DNA of 15,004 bases from Pseudomonadota bacterium (GTDB lineage Bacteria > Pseudomonadota > Alphaproteobacteria > Rhizobiales > Rhizobiaceae): assembly GCA_023435335.1 (NCBI GenBank), contig JAEYRU010000181.1, positions 1-15,004 on the forward strand, written 5' to 3'. The position numbers were made by a program, and so were the translations under genes. Below the pieces are notes generated by a model that was not told where the DNA came from, did not search any database, and saw nothing but the letters and a program-made list of their open reading frames with translations. Below are positions 6,967 through 13,850 of this stretch, in pieces (within the stretch, counting starts at the first letter, position 1; each line of letters begins with the position of its first letter).

Positions 6967-8379
6967 CTAGTCATCCAGCACCCACGTGTCCTTCGTCCCT
7001 CCTCCCTGCGAGGAATTGACGACGAGCGAGCCCTCCTTGAGGGCGACCCGCGTGAGCCCGCCCGGCACGATGCGGATCCGGTCGGAGACAAGCACGAATG
7101 GCCGCAGGTCGACATGGCGGGGCGCCAGTCCCTTTTCGGTGAGGATCGGGCAGGTCGAGAGCGACAGCGTCGGCTGCGCTATGTAATTCGACGGGCGCGC
7201 AGCGAGCTTCCTGGAAAATTCCTGGCGCTCCTTCTTCGAGGCTGCGGGGCCGACCAGCATGCCGTAGCCGCCGGAGCCGTGCACCTCCTTCACGACCAGT
7301 TCGGCGAGGTGTTCCTGCACGTATGTCAGGCTGTCGGGCTCCGAGCAGCGCCATGTCGGCACGTTGCCGAGGATCGCCTTGCGGCCGGTGTAGAACTCCA
7401 CGATCTCGGGCATGTAGGAGTAGATCGCCTTGTCGTCGGCGATGCCGGTGCCAGGCGCGTTGGCGATCGTGATGTTGCCGGCGCGGTAGACGTCCATGAT
7501 GCCCGGAACGCCCAGCGTGGACTCCGGCCGGAACGTCATGGGATCAAGATAGGCGTCGTCGACGCGGCGATAGAGAACGTCGATACGCTTGTAGCCCTCG
7601 GTCGTGCGCATGGCGACATGGCCGTCTACGACACGGAGATCCTGTCCCTCGACCAGTTCGACGCCCATCTGGTCGGCCAGGAAGGCGTGTTCGAAATAGG
7701 CGGAATTGTAGGAGCCGGGCGTAAGCACCGCGACGGTCGGCATTCCGGTGACGTTGGCCGGCTTCACCGCCGAGAGCGACTGGCGCAGGAGCTGCGGATA
7801 GTTCTCGACCGGCCGCACGTTGATCTTCTCGAACAGCTCGGGAAAGAGCTGCATCATCGTCTCGCGGTTCTCCAGCATGTAGGAGACGCCCGACGGCGTG
7901 CGCGCGTTGTCCTCCAGCACGTAGAACTCGTTCTCCCCGGTGCGCACAATGTCGACGCCGATGATGTGGGTGTAGACGCCGGCAGGTGGCCGCACCCCGA
8001 TCATCTCGGGCAGGAAGGCCTCGTTCTCCGCTATGAGACGCGTGGGGATGCGCCCCGCTCGCAGGATCTCCTGCCTGTGGTAGATGTCGTCGAGGAAGGC
8101 GTTCAGCGCCTGCACGCGCTGTTCGATGCCCTGGGTCAGGCGGCGCCATTCCGCACCGGCGATGATGCGCGGCACGATGTCGAAGGGGATGAGGCGTTCG
8201 GAAGCCTCTTCCTGGCCGTAAACGGCGAAGGTGATCCCGGTTTTGCGGAACACGCGCTCGGCGTCGCGCATCTTTTCGGTCAGTCGAGCGGGGTCCTGCG
8301 CGCTGAGCCAGTCGTTGTATGCCCCGTAGGGCCGTCTCAACCCGGTATCTTCCGGGTGCATCTCGTCGAACGCGACCAC
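6967..8379 (-). CDS. Circularly permuted ATP-grasp ligase (DUF404/DUF407 type)
   Basis: The 470-residue protein matches the circularly permuted ATP-grasp family, predicted to form amide bonds from a carboxylate and an amine using ATP through an acyl-phosphate. Conserved stretches include EDNARTPSGVSYMLENR at 156-172, the Gly-rich VVKEVHGSGGYGMLVGP at 362-378 (likely nucleotide loop), HVDLRPFVL at 422-430 and NSSQGGGTKDTWVL at the C-terminus. I place the start at the GTG at 8379. A strong AGGGGAG (8388-8394) lies 8 bases upstream, and the product then begins MVAFDEMHPE, as expected for the family. The ATG at 8403 lacks a ribosome binding site. It is the first gene of the five-gene cluster. The substrate is unknown. 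Confidence 0.93.
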   Translation of the reverse strand: MVAFDEMHPEDTGLRRPYGAYNDWLSAQDPARLTEKMRDAERVFRKTGITFAVYGQEEASERLIPFDIVPRIIAGAEWRRLTQGIEQRVQALNAFLDDIYHRQEILRAGRIPTRLIAENEAFLPEMIGVRPPAGVYTHIIGVDIVRTGENEFYVLEDNARTPSGVSYMLENRETMMQLFPELFEKINVRPVENYPQLLRQSLSAVKPANVTGMPTVAVLTPGSYNSAYFEHAFLADQMGVELVEGQDLRVVDGHVAMRTTEGYKRIDVLYRRVDDAYLDPMTFRPESTLGVPGIMDVYRAGNITIANAPGTGIADDKAIYSYMPEIVEFYTGRKAILGNVPTWRCSEPDSLTYVQEHLAELVVKEVHGSGGYGMLVGPAASKKERQEFSRKLAARPSNYIAQPTLSLSTCPILTEKGLAPRHVDLRPFVLVSDRIRIVPGGLTRVALKEGSLVVNSSQGGGTKDTWVLDD

Positions 8380-8401
8380 AGGAAATACTCCCCTGCCCGG
8401 C

Positions 8402-8431
8402 ATTTGAACGGAAGACGCGGCGAAAAGGCAA
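8402..8431 (-). promoter_or_regulatory. Possible promoter of the ATP-grasp/Anbu cluster
   Basis: The minus strand reads CTTGCCT (TTGCCT at 8426-8431 as -35), an 18-base spacer and TCAAAT (8402-8407) as -10. This is a loose match to the alphaproteobacterial CTTGAC-N17-CTATAT pattern. A start near 8395 would leave a very short leader that holds just the AGGGGAG ribosome binding site. That is consistent with the GTG start at 8379 and not with the ATG at 8403. The match is weak. Confidence 0.3.
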
Positions 8432-8497
8432 GCGATTTCGCCCATTTAGGCGGCGGGCGGCCTGCGCGTCGGCGCTTCTGCACAACGAACGAGCACC

Positions 8498-8563
8498 TGG
8501 GCAACCGTTGCAGGCCGCTTGGGCAGCGGCTGCGACCCGCTTGGGCAACCGTCCCTGCCCCAC
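8498..8563. repeat. Three 22-bp direct repeats carrying dyads; candidate operator array
   Basis: TGGGCA recurs at 8498, 8520 and 8542, exactly 22 bp apart, about two helical turns. Unit 1 contains the perfect dyad GCAAC-C-GTTGC (8501-8511). Unit 2 contains GCAGC-G-GCTGC (8523-8533), which keeps symmetry through a compensating A-T to G-C change. Unit 3 keeps only the left half (GCAACCGTCCC). By my hand alignment, units 1/2 match at 16 of 22 positions and units 1/3 at 15. The array lies between divergent genes, about 120-185 bp upstream of the ATP-grasp start and 100-165 bp upstream of the DUF4864 gene. It could therefore control either or both. Confidence 0.5.
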
Positions 8564-8663
8564 TCGGGGGGCCCGTGCCGCCTCGGAATCCCCGCGCGCA
8601 CTCGACTCGTGCTATGGGGAGCCACTGCTTCCTTGTCCGACCCGAGCGAAAGGAATGCATGCC

Positions 8664-9083
8664 ATGCGCAGAGTCGTCCCGGTACTGACCGTCGCGATCG
8701 CGCTCTGGGCGAACCCGGCTCTTGCCGGCGAGGCCGACATCCGCGCCGCCCAGTCGGCGATCGAGAGCCAGATCCGCGCATTCCTCGCAGGCAATGATGC
8801 CGATGCCTATGACATTGCGGCGCCCAGCATCAAGCGCCTGTTCCCGACGCTCGAGCAGTTCATGGCGATGGTGAAAGGCGGCTATCAGCCGGTCTGGAAG
8901 CCGCGCAACTTTGCCTTCGGCAAGGCGCATGAACCCGGACCCGGCTCGATCGTCCAGCAGGTGCTGGTGGTCGGCCCAGACGGGCGGGACTACGACGCGC
9001 TCTACACCCTCGAGTTGCAGCCGGACGGAAGCTTCCGCATCACCGGCGTCACCCTGCGACGGGCGAATTCACTCGGTGCCTGA
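8664..9083 (+). CDS. Exported DUF4864 family protein
   Basis: The 139-residue product has a Sec signal peptide (MRRVVPVLTVAIALWANPALA, cleavage after residue 21). A small mature domain of about 118 residues follows that matches the DUF4864 family: a helix with AIESQIRAFLAGNDADAYD, the motif SIKRLFPTLEQFMAMVKGGY, then a beta-rich end including YTLELQPDGSFRITGV. The arrangement resembles SnoaL/NTF2-like cone folds, but its function is unknown. The ATG at 8664 is chosen over in-frame ATG 8655 because AAAGGA sits about 10 bases upstream of it. It is divergent from the ATP-grasp cluster and shares its regulatory region. Its stop codon is 2 bases from the stop of the convergent SH3 gene. Confidence 0.85.
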   Translation: MRRVVPVLTVAIALWANPALAGEADIRAAQSAIESQIRAFLAGNDADAYDIAAPSIKRLFPTLEQFMAMVKGGYQPVWKPRNFAFGKAHEPGPGSIVQQVLVVGPDGRDYDALYTLELQPDGSFRITGVTLRRANSLGA

Positions 9084-9085
9084 CC

Positions 9086-9373
9086 TCAGAAGCAAATGTC
9101 GAAGAGGACGCAGTCGGCGTAATCGTCCTCGTAGTCGATGCTGATGTACCGAGCATAACCCGACTTGCCGTTCCACTTGACGCGGCACCAGCCGTTCTTG
9201 CAGTCGCGCATGTCGATCTCGTCACCCTCGGGAATCTGGGCGATCACCTTGTGCTTCGCGCCCGGCCCGGCGCGAAGTGCCGTCCGTTCATAGGTGTAAC
9301 CCTTCGCCGCCCACGCCGGGGCTAACGGCAGGAACAGTGAACACGCAAGTATGGCGGTAATGATCGTTCGCAT
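9086..9373 (-). CDS. Small exported bacterial SH3-domain protein
   Basis: The 95-residue protein has a signal peptide (MRTIITAILACSLFLPLAPAWA, cleavage after residue 22). The rest is essentially one bacterial SH3 domain (SH3_3 type): ALRAGPGAKHKVIAQIPEGD, then DCKNGWCRVKWNGKSGYARY. Four cysteines remain in the mature form (58, 63, 88, 94), compatible with two disulfides in the periplasm. Such domains often bind peptidoglycan or peptides, but no target is evident. The ATG at 9373 gives the natural signal peptide. The strong AGGAGG at 9389-9394 is oddly placed: 15 bases from this ATG and only 3 from an in-frame GTG at 9385, so the exact start is uncertain. It lies 77 bases after tgt on the same strand. 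Confidence 0.87.
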   Translation of the reverse strand: MRTIITAILACSLFLPLAPAWAAKGYTYERTALRAGPGAKHKVIAQIPEGDEIDMRDCKNGWCRVKWNGKSGYARYISIDYEDDYADCVLFDICF

Positions 9374-9450
9374 GGTTGCCCCCACAATCCTCCTGCGAAG
9401 CTAGCAGCAGCCGGCATCGGAGGGAAGCGGGGGCCAGGCCGGGCGAGCCG

Positions 9451-10581
9451 CTAGAGCGGCGGCAGGTCCCCGCGTGCCCAGCCTTCCGAGATCGCGGCCG
9501 CGCGTTCGGAGAACCGGCCTCCCTCGATCGCAGAGCGGATGTCGCTCATTAGCGACTGGTAATATGCAAGGTTGTTCCAGGTGAGCAGCATGCCCGCAAG
9601 TGTCTCTCCGGACTTGACGAGGTGATGGAGGTAGGCGCGCGAATAGTCGCGCGCGGCGGGGCAGTCGCTTTCCTCGTCCAGCGGACGCGGATCGTCGGCA
9701 TGGCGGGCATTCCTCAGATTGACCTTGCCGCGCCGCGTGTAGGCCAGTCCGTGCCGCCCGGCGCGGGTTGGCATCACGCAGTCGAACATGTCGATGCCCC
9801 GCGCCACCGATTTCAGGATGTCGTCGGGCGTGCCGACGCCCATCAGGTAGCGCGGCCTGTCCTGCCGCAGCAGCGGGCACGTGACGTCAAGCATGTCGAG
9901 CATCACCTCCTGCGGCTCGCCGACAGCCAGCCCGCCGACCGCGTAGCCCTTGAGGTCGAGCTCCTTAAGCGCCAGCGCCGAGCGCTCGCGCAGGGCCGGC
10001 ACGTCACCGCCCTGCACGATGCCGAACATCGCCTTGCCCGGCTGGATGCCGAACGCGGCCTTGCAACGCTCCGCCCAGCGCAGCGAGAGCTCCATCGCCT
10101 TCTCGATCGCCGCGTGCCCGGCAGGCAGCGCGGTGCACTCGTCCAGTTGCATCTGGATATCGGAATCGAGCAGCCCCTGGATTTCGATCGACCGTTCGGG
10201 GCTCATCTCGAAACGTGCGCCGTCGACATGGCTGCGGAAGGTGACGCCTTTCTCGGTGATCTTGCGCAGCTGCGCCAGCGACATGACCTGGAAGCCTCCG
10301 GAATCGGTCAGGATCGGCCACGGCCAGCGGGCGAATTCATGCAGCCCGCCGAGCCGCGCGACACGCTCGGCGCCGGGGCGAAGCATCAGGTGATAGGTGT
10401 TTCCGAGAATGATGTCCGAGCCGAGCTCGCGCACTTGATCGAGGTACATGGCCTTGACCGTTCCGCCCGTGCCGACCGGCATGAAGGCGGGCGTCCTAAC
10501 CGCGCCGCGCGGCATGGAAATCTCGCCGCGCCGGGCCTTCCCGTCGGTGGCGAGCAGGCGGAAGGAGAATTCGGCGCTCAC
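9451..10581 (-). CDS. tgt: Queuine/preQ1 tRNA-guanine transglycosylase with degenerate zinc site
   Basis: The 376-residue enzyme swaps guanine-34 for the queuosine precursor preQ1 in tRNAs with GUN anticodons (Asp, Asn, His, Tyr). Active-site elements are present: Asp93 in LTDSGGFQVMS, QGGD near 190-193, GGLAVGE near 216-222, and the nucleophile region RGIDMFDCVMPTR with Asp264. The length equals the usual 370-380. The classical zinc site is largely missing. Cys302, Cys304, Cys307 and His333 of the E. coli enzyme correspond to Ser305, Cys307, Ala310 and Asn336 here, at a constant offset of 3. The start is a GTG overlapping the queA stop (GTGA), so translation is coupled. It acts directly before QueA in the pathway. 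Confidence 0.96.
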   Translation of the reverse strand: MSAEFSFRLLATDGKARRGEISMPRGAVRTPAFMPVGTGGTVKAMYLDQVRELGSDIILGNTYHLMLRPGAERVARLGGLHEFARWPWPILTDSGGFQVMSLAQLRKITEKGVTFRSHVDGARFEMSPERSIEIQGLLDSDIQMQLDECTALPAGHAAIEKAMELSLRWAERCKAAFGIQPGKAMFGIVQGGDVPALRERSALALKELDLKGYAVGGLAVGEPQEVMLDMLDVTCPLLRQDRPRYLMGVGTPDDILKSVARGIDMFDCVMPTRAGRHGLAYTRRGKVNLRNARHADDPRPLDEESDCPAARDYSRAYLHHLVKSGETLAGMLLTWNNLAYYQSLMSDIRSAIEGGRFSERAAAISEGWARGDLPPL

Positions 10582-11654
10582 CTGGACCCCGGGAAAAGCA
10601 GGCTGGCGTCGCCATAGGAGTAGAAACGGTAGCCGTTCTCGATCGCGTGGGCATAGGCCGCGCGCATCACGTCGAGGCCGGAGAAGGCCGACACCAGCAT
10701 GAACAGCGTCGAACGCGGCAGGTGGAAATTCGTCATCAGCGCATCCACGGCGCGGAAGCGGTAGCCGGGCTTGATGAAGATGTCGGTCGCGCCCGACCAC
10801 CCCGAAATACGTCCGTCATCGCTGGCCGCGCTTTCGAGCAGCCGCAGGGACGTGGTGCCGACGGCGACGATGCGCCCTCCCCGCGCGCGAACCGCGTTGA
10901 GCGCGGCGGCTGTTTCAGCGCTTACGTTGCCCGTCTCAGCATGCATGCGGTGGTCGTCGGTGTCCTCGGCCTTTACTGGCAGGAACGTACCCGCGCCGAC
11001 ATGCAGCGTCACGAAATGCCGCTCGACGCCACGCGCATCGAGCGCAGCGAAAAGCTCAGGCGTGAAGTGCAGGCCGGCGGTGGGAGCCGCGACGGCCCCT
11101 TCCTCGCGGGCGTATATGGTCTGGTAGTCGGCGCTGTCGCGTTCGTCGTCGGAGCGCTTGGAGGCGATATAGGGCGGCAACGGGAGATGGCCGACCGCGG
11201 CGAGAGCCTCGTCCAGCACTGGCCCGGAAAGTTCGAATACGAGCAGCGCCTCGCCCCCGTCGCGCTTTTCAACCACCGTTGCGTCCAACGCGCCAAGGTA
11301 GCAGGCCTCTCCGGAATGGCCGAAGCTTATCCGTTCGCCCGCCGCGACGCGCTTGGCCGGGCGGAGGAATGCCAGCCAGCGGTCGGGGCCGGTGCGCATA
11401 TGAAGCATGGCTCCCACCTGCGCGGTGCTTTCACCGCGCCGGCGCGTTCCCTCCAGACGCGCCTTGATGACTTTGGTGTCGTTGAAAACGAGGGCATCGC
11501 CGGGGTGGAGCAGGCCGGGCAGGTCGCGGACGAGGCGATCGGCAAGCCCCTCGCCCGGCCGCACGACAAGGAGCCGCGACGCGTCGCGCGGCTCGGCTGG
11601 CCGCAGCGCGATGCGCTCCTCCGGCAGGTCGAAGTCGAAAAGGTCGACGCGCAT
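10578..11654 (-). CDS. queA: S-adenosylmethionine:tRNA ribosyltransferase-isomerase
   Basis: The 358-residue enzyme transfers and isomerises the ribosyl part of S-adenosylmethionine onto preQ1-modified tRNA, giving epoxyqueuosine. Family motifs are clear: DALVFNDTKVIKARL at 53-67, AAPTAGLHFTPELF at 189-202, VTLHVGAGTFLPV at 215-227, DHRMHAE at 234-240, VGTTSLRLLES and TNFHLPRSTLFMLVSAFSG. The length is normal. The gene starts 7 bases after the YdcZ-like gene and overlaps tgt by 4 bases, so the two queuosine genes are translated together. Confidence 0.97.
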   Translation of the reverse strand: MRVDLFDFDLPEERIALRPAEPRDASRLLVVRPGEGLADRLVRDLPGLLHPGDALVFNDTKVIKARLEGTRRRGESTAQVGAMLHMRTGPDRWLAFLRPAKRVAAGERISFGHSGEACYLGALDATVVEKRDGGEALLVFELSGPVLDEALAAVGHLPLPPYIASKRSDDERDSADYQTIYAREEGAVAAPTAGLHFTPELFAALDARGVERHFVTLHVGAGTFLPVKAEDTDDHRMHAETGNVSAETAAALNAVRARGGRIVAVGTTSLRLLESAASDDGRISGWSGATDIFIKPGYRFRAVDALMTNFHLPRSTLFMLVSAFSGLDVMRAAYAHAIENGYRFYSYGDASLLFPGSR

Positions 11655-11661
11655 GGCGAGC

Positions 11662-12117
11662 TCACGTCATGCGAACGAGCAGGGCGCCGGCAAGCAGCAG
11701 TCCCACCCCGGCGAGCCGACCGGCGGAGATCTCATGCACCGGCAGGCCCATGAACCCGATCCGGTCGAGGATGATCCCGGCGGTCAGTTGCCCGGCGATA
11801 ATGAAGGCCATCATCGCCGTGACTCCGAGCCGCGGGGCAAGCAGGATGGTGCTTGTGACGAAGGCCGCGCCGAGCAGGCCGCCTGCTACGAAGGTCCAGG
11901 GCGCAGGGACGCGCCAGTTCAGCGCCACGCCCTGCACGCCGGCAAACACCCAGGTGAGAACGATCAGCATCAGCGTGCCGGAAACGAAAGACACGGCCGC
12001 CGCGGCTATGGGAAGACCCAGTCCGCGGCCGAGCGCGGCATTGATCGGCGCCTGGATCGTGATGAAGGCGCCGGCCAGAATGCCGAGCAGTGCCCAGAGC
12101 GCGGAAGCGACGGTCAT
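11662..12117 (-). CDS. DMT-superfamily YdcZ/DUF606-type membrane protein
   Basis: The 151-residue, very hydrophobic protein has about five predicted membrane helices. It shows features of the small DUF606 (YdcZ) branch of the drug/metabolite transporter superfamily: AGAFITIQAPINAALGRG near residues 13-30, SFVSGTLMLIVL, and GQLTAGIILDRIGFMG near 108-123. Members work as dimers or in pairs, and no substrate is assigned. The ATG at 12117 overlaps the stop of the upstream cyclophilin gene (ATGA), and the gene ends 7 bases before queA. It is therefore firmly inside the operon, but it has no evident functional link to queuosine. Transport of a precursor is possible but only a guess. Confidence 0.87.
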   Translation of the reverse strand: MTVASALWALLGILAGAFITIQAPINAALGRGLGLPIAAAAVSFVSGTLMLIVLTWVFAGVQGVALNWRVPAPWTFVAGGLLGAAFVTSTILLAPRLGVTAMMAFIIAGQLTAGIILDRIGFMGLPVHEISAGRLAGVGLLLAGALLVRMT

Positions 12118-12629
12118 GCGGTGATGTCGGCCGCTACCTTCATCGAGGTGATCTTGTCGGGATCCTGCACAGGCTCGCCGCGCTTGATCTTGTCGACATT
12201 CTCCATGCCTTCGATCACCTGGCCCCACACCGTATACTGGCGGTTGAGGAAGCCGGCGTCCTCGAAGCAGATGAAGAACTGCGAGTTGGCCGAGTTCGGG
12301 TTCTGCGCGCGCGCCATGGAACAGGTGCCGCGGCCGTGGTTCATGTTGGAGAACTCTGCCTTCAAGTCGGGCTTGTTGGAGCCCCCCATGCCGGCGCGCG
12401 ACGGGTTGAAGGACGGCTGCGTTGAATTGCCGTACTGCACGTCACCCGTCTGCGCCATGAAGCCGTCGATAACTCGGTGGAACACCACGCCGTCATAGGC
12501 GCCTTCGCGGGCTAGTTCCTTGATGCGCCCGACATGTCCCGGCGCAAGATCGGGCAGCATTTCGATGACCACCCGTCCCTTTGTCGTCTCCACGATGAGC
12601 GTGTTTTCCGGATCCTTGATCTCGGCCAT
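12114..12629 (-). CDS. ppiB: Cytoplasmic cyclophilin-type peptidyl-prolyl isomerase
   Basis: The 171-residue single-domain cyclophilin catalyses cis-trans isomerisation of X-Pro bonds. The signature FHRVIDGFMAQTGD holds the catalytic Arg52, and the second motif NPNSANSQFFICFEDAGFLN follows. There is no signal peptide, so it is cytosolic, unlike its paralogue just upstream. The ATG has an AAGGA-type ribosome binding site. The gene lies 22 bases after the exported paralogue, and its stop overlaps the YdcZ-like gene by 4 bases. The two cyclophilins share most of their motif sequence and look like an old tandem duplication. The symbol is assigned by class only. Confidence 0.95.
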   Translation of the reverse strand: MAEIKDPENTLIVETTKGRVVIEMLPDLAPGHVGRIKELAREGAYDGVVFHRVIDGFMAQTGDVQYGNSTQPSFNPSRAGMGGSNKPDLKAEFSNMNHGRGTCSMARAQNPNSANSQFFICFEDAGFLNRQYTVWGQVIEGMENVDKIKRGEPVQDPDKITSMKVAADITA

Positions 12630-12651
12630 GTGTGAATCCTTTCCTTGAAAC

Positions 12652-13233
12652 TCAGTTGGGGTCGGCGGCGATGCGCACCCGGATCATCCTGTCGGGGTCG
12701 CTCACTACGCCGTTCGATGCCTGGTTGCCGCGTTTGATCGCGTCCACATGTTCCATGCCGCTCTCGACCTGGCCGACCACCGTGTAGCCGCCGTTCAGGT
12801 GCGGCGCCGGCGCGAACATGATGAAGAATTGCGAGTTGGCCGAGTTCGGGCTCTGGCTGCGCGCCATGCCCAGGGTGCCTCGCTCGAAACTCTCGCTGGA
12901 GAATTCCGCCGGAAGGTCGGGGAGCTCCGAACCGCCCATGCCTGCCCTGCGCGCATCGTAGTTCTTCTCCATGTTTCCGAACTCGACGTCGCCGGTCTGC
13001 GCCATGAATCCTTCGATGACGCGGTGGAAGGCAACGTTGTCGTAGGCGCCTTCGCGAACCAGCGTCTTGATACGTTCGACGTGCTTCGGTGCGAGGTCGG
13101 GCCGCAGGGCGATCGTCACGTCGCCGCCCTTGAGCGTGATCACCATTGTGTCTTCAGGCGCGGCGGCGAGCGCCGGCGCGGCCAGCAGGGATGAGATTAC
13201 GACGAACGGCGCGGCAAGCTTCGCAAGCTGCAT
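12652..13233 (-). CDS. ppiA: Exported cyclophilin-type peptidyl-prolyl isomerase
   Basis: The 193-residue cyclophilin has an N-terminal signal peptide (MQLAKLAAPFVVISSLLAAP, cleavage near APALA at residue 23), so it works in the periplasm. The catalytic motif FHRVIEGFMAQTGD has Arg71, and the second motif QSPNSANSQFFIMFAPAPHL is intact. Bacterial cyclophilins commonly run from GDVTIAL-type starts to the GYTVVGQV region, as here. A clear AAGGAG 5 bases before the ATG fixes the start. It follows coaD by 19 bases and precedes the cytosolic paralogue. The symbol is assigned by class and location. Confidence 0.94.
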   Translation of the reverse strand: MQLAKLAAPFVVISSLLAAPALAAAPEDTMVITLKGGDVTIALRPDLAPKHVERIKTLVREGAYDNVAFHRVIEGFMAQTGDVEFGNMEKNYDARRAGMGGSELPDLPAEFSSESFERGTLGMARSQSPNSANSQFFIMFAPAPHLNGGYTVVGQVESGMEHVDAIKRGNQASNGVVSDPDRMIRVRIAADPN

Positions 13234-13252
13234 CGGGGACTCCTTGTTGAAT

Positions 13253-13756
13253 TCAGGCCTTGAACTTCGCCTTGAGCGGACCGGTCACGGCCTTCGGGAC
13301 GAATGGGCGGATGTCGCCGCCCATCGAGGCAATCTGGCGCACGAGTGTGGCGGTAATGGTGCGCACCGAGGGGCTGGCAGGCAGGAACACCGTCTGCAGT
13401 TCGGGCGCCATCGTCTCGTTCATGCCGGCCATCTGCATCTCGTAGTCGAGATCGGTACCGTCCCGCAGGCCGCGGATGAGCAGATGCGCGCCATGCGCCT
13501 GCGCGGCGTCAACAACCAACGTGTCAAAGGTCACGCAATCGAGGCTGGCGCCCTCCGCCTGCGCGATCGGACCGAACACCTCGCGCAGCATCTCCAGCCG
13601 CTCGTCGGTGGAGAAAATTGGGCTCTTGCCGGGATGGATGCCGACACCGACCACCAGCCGGTCCGCCAGCCGCGCGGCGGCCCGCGCCACCTCCACGTGA
13701 CCATTGGTCGGCGGGTCGATCGAGGCGTGATAGAAAGCGGTGCGCGCGGCGCTCAT
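13253..13756 (-). CDS. coaD: Phosphopantetheine adenylyltransferase with altered nucleotide motif
   Basis: The 167-residue enzyme makes dephospho-CoA from 4'-phosphopantetheine and ATP, the fourth step of coenzyme A synthesis. Family motifs include DPPTNGHVEVA near the N-terminus, VGVGIHPGKSPIFSTDERLEM, the strongly conserved LLIRGLRDGTDLDYEMQMAG, and ITATLVRQIASMGGD near the end. The usual YPGSFDPxTNGH reads YHASIDPPTNGH. Ser12 and His20, which match the phosphate-handling residues, remain, but the Pro-Gly before the Ser is His-Ala. The ATG at 13756 has a close GAGAGGG. An ATG at 13780 would add eight atypical residues. It heads the operon coaD to tgt. Confidence 0.93.
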   Translation of the reverse strand: MSAARTAFYHASIDPPTNGHVEVARAAARLADRLVVGVGIHPGKSPIFSTDERLEMLREVFGPIAQAEGASLDCVTFDTLVVDAAQAHGAHLLIRGLRDGTDLDYEMQMAGMNETMAPELQTVFLPASPSVRTITATLVRQIASMGGDIRPFVPKAVTGPLKAKFKA

Positions 13757-13804
13757 GAGCCCTCTCTCGATGCGCGGCAAGCGTTAGCGGTCCCGGCGGC
13801 AGGA

Positions 13805-13831
13805 CGCAAGCACGCTCGGCCGCAAGCACGC
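13805..13831. repeat. Pair of 11-bp direct repeats upstream of coaD
   Basis: CGCAAGCACGC occurs at 13805-13815 and again at 13821-13831, with start points 16 bp apart. The pair lies about 50 bp upstream of the coaD start in the short gap after the LOG gene. It may be a control element or chance in GC-rich DNA. Confidence 0.45.
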
Positions 13832-13850
13832 ACCGAGGTAAGCGCGCGCC

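Noticed and set aside
7114..8688. Long plus-strand open frame opposite the ATP-grasp gene, 524 codons
   Set aside because: It is the shadow of a GC-rich minus-strand gene. The product is His/Arg/Val-rich with no recognisable domain, and the minus-strand protein has strong family motifs throughout.
9447..9460. GCCGCT/AGCGGC inverted repeat across the tgt stop codon
   Set aside because: The 2-base loop is too short for a stable hairpin and there is no T-run. It is probably coincidental in GC-rich sequence.
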